In this document: positions 7,497-13,892 of the stretch, piece by piece
Layout of the letters: every line of letters starts with the position of its first letter
Numbering within the stretch: the first letter of the stretch is position 1
NCBI GenBank assembly: GCA_030642325.1
Contig: DAOWNY010000020.1
Coordinates: 1 to 13,940 of the forward strand
DNA from: Deltaproteobacteria bacterium
Lineage (GTDB): Bacteria > Desulfobacterota > DAOWNY01
Reading direction: 5' to 3'
DNA length: 13,940 nt
The notes under the pieces: generated by a model
Databases searched by the model: none
Told to the model about the DNA's origin: nothing
What the model saw: the letters and a program-made list of their open reading frames with translations, nothing else
Made by a program: the position numbers and the translations under genes

Positions 7497-7878
7497 ATCC
7501 CCTTAGTCGAGGGTGGGAGTAAGTGGAATCACACCTTTTTAAAAAAGCTTTTAATTTCAGATTGGCAAGTCAATTTTTTTAGAACTTCTGAGCTTAATTG
7601 ACGTTAATTAAGTAACACCTGAATTGAGCACTTAGCCTTTAGCAGATTGCTATTAGCCAAAATTATCACAGGATGTTTTGCTATTACAAATTTTCACCCA
7701 CTGGGTGTTTATTTCAAGCTTACGTAATACATCGGTTTTTCAAAGCTAAACGTTTGTGTGCTGATTGCTTAGCTTAGGTAACAGCAACATTGGGAATCAA
7801 TATTTTAGATCGGATTTTTTCATTGAATGAAGGGGATCTGTTTCCGGATTATTCGGTCAACTACGGGAGGAAAGGTTT
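7497..7878 (+). other. Intergenic region between leuC and ilvC
   Basis: No coding sequence is supported here. The stretch holds copy 1 of the dispersed inverted repeat (7628-7779), short AT-rich palindromes near 7540-7555 (AAAAGCTTTT), and the ilvC ribosome-binding site at its end. I looked for a leuD remnant in all frames by eye and saw none. A clear -10/-35 pair for ilvC was not found. The nearest candidate is the AT-rich sequence at about 7800-7820. Confidence 0.6.
7628..7779 (+). repeat. Dispersed repeat, copy 1 (inverted relative to copy 2)
   Basis: The segment 7628-7752 matches the reverse complement of 13086-13208 with about 12 mismatches and one 2-nt gap over 123-125 bp (about 90% identity by hand alignment). 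Weaker similarity continues to about 7779 (GCTGATTGCTTAGCTTAGGT against GCTGATCGCTCAACTTAAGGT). It contains short hairpins, including CACCC-ACT-GGGTG at about 7696-7708, and no ORF. It is a non-autonomous repeat of unknown family. Confidence 0.85.
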
Positions 7879-8979
7879 ATGGCATTAATAAATTTTGGTG
7901 GTACGGAAGAAGAAGTAATTACGAGGGAAGAGTTCCCCATGGAGAAGGCAAGAGAAATTCTCAAAGAAGAAACGATCGCAGTCATAGGGTACGGCGTGCA
8001 GGGCCCTGCTCAGTCATTGAATATGAAAGAAAATGGTTTTAATGTAATAATAGGTCAATCAAAAAAATTTCAAAAGGATTGGGATCGAGCCGTAAAGGAT
8101 GGCTGGGAGCCTGATAAAAATTTATTCGACATTGAAGAGGCGGCAAAGCGCGGAACAATAATCCAGATGCTGGTATCTGATGCGGCCCAGAAGACTATTT
8201 GGCCCGTCATATCCAAGAATCTCAAGCCTGATAATGCCATCTATTTTTCTCACGGATTTTCTGTTGTCTACCAGGATCAAACCAAGGTGATCCCCCCTAA
8301 ATACGTGGATGTTATTATGGTTGCTCCAAAGGGATCAGGCACATCTCTTCGCCGTAATTTTCTTTCCGGTGCAGGCATCAATTCCAGTTTTGCAATCGAA
8401 CAAGATGCTACGGGACGAGCAAGAGATCGTTGTATTGCTTTGGGTATAGCCGTTGGATCAGGGTATTTATTTCCCACAACATTTAAAAAAGAAGTCTTCA
8501 GTGACTTGACAGGCGAACGGGGAGTGTTGATGGGCGCTTTGGCAGGGGTGATGGAAGCCCAGTATCAAGTTCTTCGCAAGCATGGGCATAGCCCCAGTGA
8601 AGCTTTTAACGAAACAGTTGAAGAATTAACTGAAAGCTTGATAAGATTGGTAGGCGAAAACGGCATGGACTGGATGTATGCTAACTGCTCCGCCACTGCC
8701 CAGCGCGGCGCACTCGACTGGAAACCACGTTTCAAAGAGGCGGTAATGCCGGTTTTCCAGGAGCTATATTCAAAGGTGGCTTCCGGCGAAGAAACCAAGC
8801 GCGTTCTTAACACCTGCAGCAGCGATAACTATCAAGCTGATTTGTCCAAAGAATTGGAGATTATGGGCAATTCCGAGATGTGGCTGGCCGGCAAAGCCAC
8901 ACGTGCTCTTCGTCCCAAGGAACCGGCAAAAAATATCTCAGAGTCCACCAGAGGAGTCGGGGGCAGAGAATCAAATTAA
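7879..8979 (+). CDS. ilvC: Ketol-acid reductoisomerase, Bacteroidota/fungal-like type
   Basis: The 366-residue product converts acetolactate to 2,3-dihydroxyisovalerate with NAD(P)H and Mg. The Rossmann motif is GYGVQGP (37-43), and the catalytic residues are H125 (FSHGF), D209 and E213 (SDLTGER), a C-terminal glutamate pair near 245-249 (NETVEE), and S271. The motifs ETIAVIGYGVQGPAQ, APKGSGTSLR, INSSFA and NGMDWMYANCS are those of the Bacteroidota and fungal (Ilv5-like) branch, not the common GYGSQGHA bacterial type, and it is longer than the usual 330-340 residues. The cofactor loop reads GQSKKFQKDW, and there is an 18-residue polar C-terminal tail. The ATG follows GGGAGG (7865-7870) by 8 nt. 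It is monocistronic and separated from ilvBN, suggesting replacement by transfer. Confidence 0.95.
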   Translation: MALINFGGTEEEVITREEFPMEKAREILKEETIAVIGYGVQGPAQSLNMKENGFNVIIGQSKKFQKDWDRAVKDGWEPDKNLFDIEEAAKRGTIIQMLVSDAAQKTIWPVISKNLKPDNAIYFSHGFSVVYQDQTKVIPPKYVDVIMVAPKGSGTSLRRNFLSGAGINSSFAIEQDATGRARDRCIALGIAVGSGYLFPTTFKKEVFSDLTGERGVLMGALAGVMEAQYQVLRKHGHSPSEAFNETVEELTESLIRLVGENGMDWMYANCSATAQRGALDWKPRFKEAVMPVFQELYSKVASGEETKRVLNTCSSDNYQADLSKELEIMGNSEMWLAGKATRALRPKEPAKNISESTRGVGGRESN

Positions 8980-9212
8980 TGTCCGTGCAGTGAATAAAAC
9001 AGGTATGTAGTAATATCATTTAAACACTTGACTGAACCAAGCTCAATCATGGTAAGAGTTTTTCACCATATTTACCCCGGGATGGAAAGGATTTAAAATT
9101 TTCCCGAGGATTATTCTTTCACCTTAATTTAACTTCATTTTGCCGGAAAAAATCACGGTAATCTTGCAGGGTCTAAGTAGCCGGTGGATATCTATATTCT
9201 GTCTGTATGCGT

Positions 9213-9245
9213 TCTCAGTTGACGGTTTGCAGTTAACAGTTCAAT
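9213..9245 (+). repeat. CAGTT-type degenerate tandem words
   Basis: The tract consists of imperfect reiterations of a CAGTT(g/a)AC-like word (CTCAGTTGACGGTTTGCAGT, then TAACAGTTCA). The same vocabulary occurs reverse-complemented at about 9676-9718, on the far side of the broken four-helix gene. Tracts of this kind are common intergenic debris in several bacterial genomes. The function is unknown. Confidence 0.45.
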
Positions 9246-9402
9246 GTCATTAACTTAAAAATAGTTTGTCTAAGTATAGTTCTTTACCGTCATTCCCGCG
9301 CAGGCGGGAATCCGGTAATCCCGGCTACTTCAAGACTTCCGGATTCCCGTTTTTTCGGGCATGGCATATGATAAACTCTTAGGTTAACGACATTGGTTAA
9401 CT
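9231..9402 (+). repeat. REP/MITE-like composite palindrome
   Basis: This is a roughly 172-bp symmetric element. The outer imperfect terminal inverted repeats are AGTTAAC-agtt-CAATGTC-a-TTAAC on the left (9231-9255) and, on the right, the complement ending GTTAACT (9396-9402). Inside, a perfect hairpin ATTCCCGC-GCAG-GCGGGAAT (9292-9311) faces a smaller CCCG-TTTTTT-CGGG hairpin (9346-9359), with CGGGAATCCGG and CCGGATTCCCG forming another inverted pair. GTCATTCCCGCG...GCGGGAATCC is a well-known type of bacterial interspersed palindrome. No ORF lies inside. Confidence 0.7.
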
Positions 9403-9433
9403 ATTGGTAAAAACTTTAGTCTAAGATGTAATT

Positions 9434-9673
9434 ATGAGTTTTTTTTGAAAAACCGGATGTCTGGGAAAACCCTGCATATTGGCAGTCCGTCTTTATGAAT
9501 TATTGAGAGATTGCCGTGATTATGGAATGAAAGATCAAATTCTTCCTTCATCAAATATCTATTCCTCAAATATTGCTGAAGGAAGTAAAAGAAATAGTAT
9601 TCCGGATTTCCAACGTTTTATATCGCGAAAGGCTTAAGCCGCGGAATCGAAACCACAAGTATATATTGAATAA
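9434..9673 (+). pseudogene. Broken four-helix-bundle (S23-like intervening) protein gene
   Basis: Fragments in several frames recompose the small four-helix-bundle family often found as orphan genes or within 23S rRNA intervening sequences. ATG 9434 runs into T8 (9439-9446). One T fewer would lead into EKPDVWE (9447-9467). After a shift, a 52-codon open frame (9479-9634) reads LAVRLYELLRDCRDYGMKDQ and then SSNIAEGSKRNSIPDFQRF, matching the family core DQI...SIPSNIAEG..R. A further shift gives YIAKG, and another gives AAE..PQVYI before TAA at 9671-9673. At least three or four frameshifts are needed, and roughly the last third of the usual 115-120 residues is missing, so it is dead. The CAGTT-type tract begins exactly where the coding similarity ends. 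Confidence 0.75.
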
Positions 9674-9675
9674 AA

Positions 9676-9718
9676 ACCGTGAACAGTAAACTGAGAACCA
9701 TAAACTGATTTTAAACTG
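9676..9718 (-). repeat. CAGTT-type degenerate tandem words, inverted relative to 9213-9245
   Basis: AACCGTGAACAGTAAACTGA followed by GAACCATAAACTGA reads on the minus strand as reiterated CAGTTTA(t/c)GGTTC-like words, the same vocabulary as the tract at 9213-9245 but in the opposite orientation. It abuts the truncated 3' end of the four-helix-bundle pseudogene. Confidence 0.4.
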
Positions 9719-9797
9719 CCATACCTTTCCTGGATAGTTTGTACACAAAAAGTACCAAATGAAATAAAATTATATATTGATTCCGGGTGTAATTTTT

Positions 9798-11474
9798 ATG
9801 ATACAAGAGATGATTTGCGGGGTCCTTGGAGGATTAGGTTTATTTATTTTCGGTATGAGGATCATGTCCGAAGGTCTGCAAAAAATTGCGGGTGATCGGA
9901 TGAGAAAAATCCTTGGATCCTTAACCAACAACAGGTTTATCGGAATGCTGGTCGGAATTTCGATCACTGCCGTCATCCAGAGTAGCAGTGCCACGACGGT
10001 GATGATTGTCGGTTTGGTAAATGCCGGCCTGGTTTCTTTAGTTCAAGCGATTGGGGTAATTTTAGGAGCGAATATCGGCACTACGGTTACCGCCCAGCTC
10101 ATTGCATTCAAGATTCAAAACTATGCCCTGCCTGCCATCGGAATTGGAGTGGCCTTAAAGTTTTTTTCCCGAAAAAAAAGTTGGCAGTATGCCGGAGAAG
10201 GAATTTTGGGCTTTGGTCTCCTCTTTTACGGCTTATTCATTATGAAGGATGCCTTCGCACCTCTCCATTGCAGTGAATGGGTGAGAGATTTATTTGTCCG
10301 GTTCGACCATTCCCCCCTTTTGGGAGTATTGATCGGGGTTGTTCTTACCATGCTAGTTCAAAGCAGTAGCGCCACAGTAGGAATAATAATGGTCTTGGCT
10401 TCCACCGGACTCCTCTCTTTTTACGGGAGTGTTGCCCTTATTCTGGGAGATAACATCGGCACCACTATCACCGCCCAAATCGCTAGTATCGGAACTAATG
10501 TAAAGGCAAAAAGGGCGGCAAGGGCCCATGCAATTTTCAATATTCTGGGGGTTTTTTATATCCTCTTAATCATGCCCTATTTTGTCAAACTTATTGATTT
10601 TCTTACTCCCGACAATGCAGATTTCATCATTAAAACCACCCACGATGCACAGAAGTTCGGGCTCAATATTGGAGATAAACCTTACATCGCAAGGCATATT
10701 GCTAATGCCCATACTTTGTTTAATGTGTTTAATGCCATTTTGTTTCTCCCCTTTGTCAGGACGTTGGGGAAAACCGTCACCTGGATGGTGCCGGAAAAAG
10801 CGGAAGATTTTGAATACCACCTCCGTTTCCTTGATAACAGCGTGTTGAATCCTCCTTCCATCGCTCTGGAAGAAGCAAGGAATGAAACCAACCGGATGGC
10901 CCAGGAAACTTATCTCATGCTGGTTAGCTCGGCAAACCTTCTTTTTAAGTATAACTCCGACAAAATAGATGAGATAAAAAAAAGTGAGCAGGTAGTAGAT
11001 ATTCTCCAAAGAGAGATCACCAAATACCTCACTAAGATTTCTCAGCAACCGATTACACCCGAAATAGCAAAAGAAATAACCTCTATAATCCATATGGTAA
11101 ATAATCTGGAAAGAATTGCTGATCATGCGGAAGGTATGGCTTATTTAACAAAAAGAAAGGTTGAAAATAACTTATCTTTTAGTGATACGGCAATTAATGA
11201 GATAAGAGAGATAGCAGGGGAGACGAAAAAATTTCTCCGTTTACTTACGACCGGAATAAAAGATAAGGGATATAAGGTTCTCGATGAGGCCCGTAATTTA
11301 GAAAATACGATTAACGAACTGGAAGACAAAGCAAGGGATCATCATATTGAAAGACTTAACCAGGGCAAATGCAGTGTTGACTCCGGGCTGATTTTTATCG
11401 ACCTTCTAACCAATCTGGAAAAAATCGGTGATCACTGCTATAACATAGCGGAAGCACTTAGTGGCATTAAATAA
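9798..11474 (+). CDS. Na/Pi-cotransporter family protein with PhoU-like C-terminal domain
   Basis: The 558-residue product is of the NptA/YjbB type: an N-terminal sodium-phosphate symport-like domain in two inverted repeats, then a soluble PhoU-like helical domain. Each repeat carries the QSSSAT signature (61-66 and 188-193) and a later G(A/D)NIGTT(V/I)TAQ motif (about 90-100 and 217-227), with roughly eight to ten hydrophobic segments up to about residue 340. The region 350-550 is helical and charged with PhoU-like NLERIADHAEG and NLEKIGDHCYNIAEA motifs. It probably moves phosphate across the inner membrane; export has been proposed for relatives. I prefer ATG 9798 (MIQEMICGVLGGLGLF matches family starts, weak GGGTG upstream) over TTG 9777, which has no RBS. 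Confidence 0.92.
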   Translation: MIQEMICGVLGGLGLFIFGMRIMSEGLQKIAGDRMRKILGSLTNNRFIGMLVGISITAVIQSSSATTVMIVGLVNAGLVSLVQAIGVILGANIGTTVTAQLIAFKIQNYALPAIGIGVALKFFSRKKSWQYAGEGILGFGLLFYGLFIMKDAFAPLHCSEWVRDLFVRFDHSPLLGVLIGVVLTMLVQSSSATVGIIMVLASTGLLSFYGSVALILGDNIGTTITAQIASIGTNVKAKRAARAHAIFNILGVFYILLIMPYFVKLIDFLTPDNADFIIKTTHDAQKFGLNIGDKPYIARHIANAHTLFNVFNAILFLPFVRTLGKTVTWMVPEKAEDFEYHLRFLDNSVLNPPSIALEEARNETNRMAQETYLMLVSSANLLFKYNSDKIDEIKKSEQVVDILQREITKYLTKISQQPITPEIAKEITSIIHMVNNLERIADHAEGMAYLTKRKVENNLSFSDTAINEIREIAGETKKFLRLLTTGIKDKGYKVLDEARNLENTINELEDKARDHHIERLNQGKCSVDSGLIFIDLLTNLEKIGDHCYNIAEALSGIK

Positions 11475-11507
11475 CCGGAAAAATTATCTAAAAATAGGGG
11501 AAACGAG

Positions 11508-12956
11508 TTGAAAGAAGCCTTAACGTTTGATGATGTTCTGCTGGTCCCGGCAAAATCCGAGATTTTGCCCAAAGATGTGGATACCTCCACATTTTTGACA
11601 AAATCAATTCACTTAAGTATTCCCCTGATAAGTGCCGCAATGGATACGGTTACCGAATCTCAGACCGCAATATGCATGGCGCAGGAGGGAGGGCTGGGCA
11701 TTATTCATAAAAATATGAGTATTCAGGCACAGTCTCTGGAAGTAGAAAAAGTTAAAAAGTCTGAAAGTGGAATGATTGTTGATCCCATTACCATGGAACC
11801 GGAACAGAAAGTATACGAAGCATTGAAAATTATGGAAAGATACCAGATTTCCGGCGTTCCCGTTACCAGCAAAGGTAAGCTGGTAGGAATTTTAACCAAC
11901 CGCGACTTAAGATTTGAAACGGATTTAAATCAGAGAATTTCCAACCTCATGACCAGGGAAAATTTAATCACTGCTTCAGAGGGAATTACCATGGAGCAAT
12001 CAAAGAAATTACTACATAAAAATCGGATTGAAAAGTTGCTGGTGGTTGACGAAAAAGATAATCTAAAGGGTTTAATTACCATAAAAGATATTGAAAAGGC
12101 GATTAAATATCCGAATTCCTGCAAAGATGGTCTGGGAAGGCTTCGGGTTGGAGCGGCAGTGGGGGCCGGTTCCGATCGCAACGAAAGAGTGGAGGCGCTT
12201 TTGAGAGCTGACGTCGATGTGATTGTGATAGATGCTTCGCACGGTCATTCAAAGGGAATAATCGATGCCATTACAGATATTAAAAAATGTTTCCCTGTAT
12301 GTGAATTAATTGCCGGCAATGTTGCCACAGGGGCGGGAACGGAAAATCTCATTAAGGCGGGTTGTGATGCAGTTAAGGTGGGAGTTGGCCCCGGCTCTAT
12401 TTGCACTACCAGGGTAATTGCCGGAGTAGGAGTTCCTCAAATAACGGCGATCCAGGACTGTGTGAATAAAGCAAGGAAATATGGTATTCCTGTAATTGCC
12501 GACGGAGGTATTAAATCCAGCGGCGATATAACAAAAGCAGTGGCAGCCGGTGCGGATGTAATAATGGTTGGAAGCCTTTTTGCCGGTACCGATGAAAGTC
12601 CGGGAGAAATGATCCTTTATCAGGGAAGAAGTTACAAGCTTTACCGGGGAATGGGGTCAATCGAAGCGATGAAAGAGGGAAGCTCCGACCGATATTTTCA
12701 GAACAAAGGAGAAAGTGAGTCCAAACTGGTTCCGGAAGGGATTGTGGGGAAAGTGCCCTATCGAGGTTCTCTTTCCTCCTCTATCTACCAGCTGATGGGA
12801 GGTCTCAAATCAGGGATGGGTTACGTTGGTTGCAAAACGATCAACAATCTTCAAGCCAATTCAGAGTTTATTAAAATTAGTAGTGCCGGATTAAAAGAAA
12901 GTCATGTGCACGATGTGATTATTACTAAAGAGGCCCCAAACTATCGGCTTGAATAA
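11508..12956 (+). CDS. guaB: Inosine-5'-monophosphate dehydrogenase
   Basis: The 482-residue product oxidises IMP to XMP with NAD+, the committed step to GMP. It starts KEALTFDDVLLVPAKSEILP, as family members do. A (beta/alpha)8 barrel is interrupted by a Bateman module of two CBS domains (about 92-200), the usual site of purine-nucleotide allosteric control. The catalytic loop GPGSICTTR carries the nucleophile C299. ADGGIKSSGD (331-340) binds the IMP phosphate, and the flap motif PYRG (417-420) supplies the activating Arg419 next to Tyr418. The start is TTG at 11508, 7 nt after AGGGG (11496-11500). It is 33 bp after the transporter gene, so likely cotranscribed. guaA, often next, is absent. 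Confidence 0.97.
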   Translation: MKEALTFDDVLLVPAKSEILPKDVDTSTFLTKSIHLSIPLISAAMDTVTESQTAICMAQEGGLGIIHKNMSIQAQSLEVEKVKKSESGMIVDPITMEPEQKVYEALKIMERYQISGVPVTSKGKLVGILTNRDLRFETDLNQRISNLMTRENLITASEGITMEQSKKLLHKNRIEKLLVVDEKDNLKGLITIKDIEKAIKYPNSCKDGLGRLRVGAAVGAGSDRNERVEALLRADVDVIVIDASHGHSKGIIDAITDIKKCFPVCELIAGNVATGAGTENLIKAGCDAVKVGVGPGSICTTRVIAGVGVPQITAIQDCVNKARKYGIPVIADGGIKSSGDITKAVAAGADVIMVGSLFAGTDESPGEMILYQGRSYKLYRGMGSIEAMKEGSSDRYFQNKGESESKLVPEGIVGKVPYRGSLSSSIYQLMGGLKSGMGYVGCKTINNLQANSEFIKISSAGLKESHVHDVIITKEAPNYRLE

Positions 12957-13539
12957 ATACGACCTGTGCGGCTAGCTATCTAAGTGTTAGCTTTTGCATG
13001 AAACCATTCAACATCCGCTTGATCTCGTTACATTTGCCGATCTAATTCCAACCTTAAGTTGAGCGATCAGCGGTTAGCTCAAAAGCGTTTAGCTTTGAAA
13101 AACCGAGGTATTACGGCAGCTTGAAAAACACCCAATAGGTGAAAATTTGTACCAGCAAAACAGCCTGCGATCATTTTGGCTAATAGCTAACTGCTAAAGG
13201 CTAAGTGCACAGCTTGAATAAATATGATCAGAAGAACCGGTATTATGATAATGGCAGCAAATGACACGCAATCTTAAGGTTTCAAGGTTCAGGGTTGGCA
13301 AGTGAAATGAATACGGAAAAAAATCGTCATGATGACATTGCGACAATTTTCAGAGGAATCATTCGCAATTCCCACCGTTACCGGTTGGTATCCTGTCGAT
13401 TTGACTTAAAGTGCATGGCTGCAAAAAGAAACTGTAAAATATGAGTCTACCTGGCAATATACATGAGTGGGAAATGGGGTCATTATTTTTATTCTTTATT
13501 TTTATTCATTTTGGTTCTATAATTTGTTTCGTTCCTTAA
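12957..13539 (+). other. Intergenic region after guaB
   Basis: No gene is convincingly supported. A weak hairpin (AGCTA near 12973 with TAGCT near 12988, then TTTT) may end guaB transcription. Copy 2 of the dispersed repeat fills 13051-13208. A 45-codon ORF at 13307-13444 (MNTEKNRHDDIATIF...) has only a poor ribosome-binding site and no recognisable family. A T-rich tract (13485-13525) precedes the HepT-like remnant. Confidence 0.5.
13051..13208 (-). repeat. Dispersed repeat, copy 2 (inverted relative to copy 1)
   Basis: The reverse complement of 13086-13208 aligns with 7628-7752 at about 90% identity, and weaker similarity continues to 13051. Its central hairpin is CACCT-ATT-GGGTG where copy 1 has CACCC-ACT-GGGTG, so the stem is preserved as a G-U pair. 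The TCAAAGC...GCTTTTGA hairpin (complement of about 13080-13099) is stronger here than in copy 1. There is no ORF. Confidence 0.85.
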
Positions 13540-13835
13540 TTGCACTTTAGACGAAATCAGGGGACACTATACCAAAAAAATAGCGGTCAGTTCTTCATTC
13601 TTGACAAACTGATACTGATTGTTATCGGGGAGTCGTTGAAGGATCTGGATAAAATCACCGGCGGGACACTCCTGCCTCAATATCCGGAAGTGGACTGGAA
13701 AAGGCAAAAGGGGTGCGGGATATCCTTACCCTTCACTATACCAATATAAATGCCGAAGCTGTCTTTTATACCTGCAAGAAAAAAATACCACAACTTCGGA
13801 AAACGATCCAAAAAATTATAGGGGAGCCGGGGTAA
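13540..13835 (+). pseudogene. Frameshifted HepT-like (DUF86) protein gene
   Basis: Two adjacent frames together encode the C-terminal two-thirds of a HepT/DUF86 protein, the RNase/toxin half of MntA-HepT-type modules. Frame 1 gives ILDKLILIVIGESLKDLDKI and then PQYPEVDWKRQKG. A single missing G in the run at 13710-13713 shifts the frame, after which VRDILTLHYTNINAEAVFYT and then KKKIPQLRKTIQKIIGEPG run to TAA 13833-13835. The IGES/IGEA helix, YPE(V/I)DWK and the R-x5-H-Y segment (RDILTLHY) are family hallmarks, the last being the active-site R-x4-6-H motif. The first third of the family is unrecognisable upstream, and no MntA-type nucleotidyltransferase precedes it. The gene appears inactive unless the frameshift is a sequencing error, and even then the N-terminus is abnormal. 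Confidence 0.7.
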
Positions 13836-13843
13836 TGACTATC

Positions 13844-13892
13844 CATCCCGATTTCCCGGGATCGCCTCGAATTTTCTCATGCCGACGGGATG
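13844..13892 (+). repeat. REP-like hairpin cluster at the right edge
   Basis: ATCCCG (13845-13850) pairs with CGGGAT (13857-13862) across a 6-nt loop, and CATCCCG (13844-13850) can alternatively pair with CGGGATG (13886-13892). On the minus strand the outer part reads GTCATCCCGTCGGCATG, resembling the GTCATTCCCG start of the palindrome at 9288-9311. It sits directly after the HepT-like remnant. Confidence 0.5.

Larger units (their letters stand above)
8980..9797 (+). other. Repeat-rich intergenic region between ilvC and the transporter gene
   Basis: No intact gene is supported. In order it holds about 230 bp with nothing recognised, a CAGTT-type degenerate repeat (about 9213-9245), a palindromic REP/MITE-like element (9231-9402), a broken four-helix-bundle gene (9434-9673), a second CAGTT-type tract in the opposite orientation (about 9676-9718), and the short leader of the transporter gene. 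I found no good ilvC terminator. The arrangement looks like an accumulation zone for non-autonomous repeats. Confidence 0.6.

Noticed and set aside
7410..7601. A 63-codon ORF after leuC, considered as a leuD remnant
   Set aside because: The translation has no LeuD motifs and the leuC terminator lies inside it.
7600..7800. A CRISPR array or tRNA gene suggested by repeated TAGC words
   Set aside because: The words are irregular with no constant repeat-spacer pattern, and no cloverleaf or T-loop sequence could be found.
7827..8042. A 71-codon ORF overlapping the ilvC start in another frame
   Set aside because: It is an out-of-frame shadow of ilvC. The GGGAGG site at 7865-7870 clearly serves ATG 7879.
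9566..9748. A 60-codon minus-strand ORF
   Set aside because: It is antisense to the four-helix-bundle pseudogene and the CAGTT-type tract, and has no protein-like features of its own.
13307..13444. A 45-codon ORF starting MNTEKNRHDD
   Set aside because: The ribosome-binding site is poor and there is no recognisable family. It may be chance in a repeat-rich gap and was kept only as a remark.
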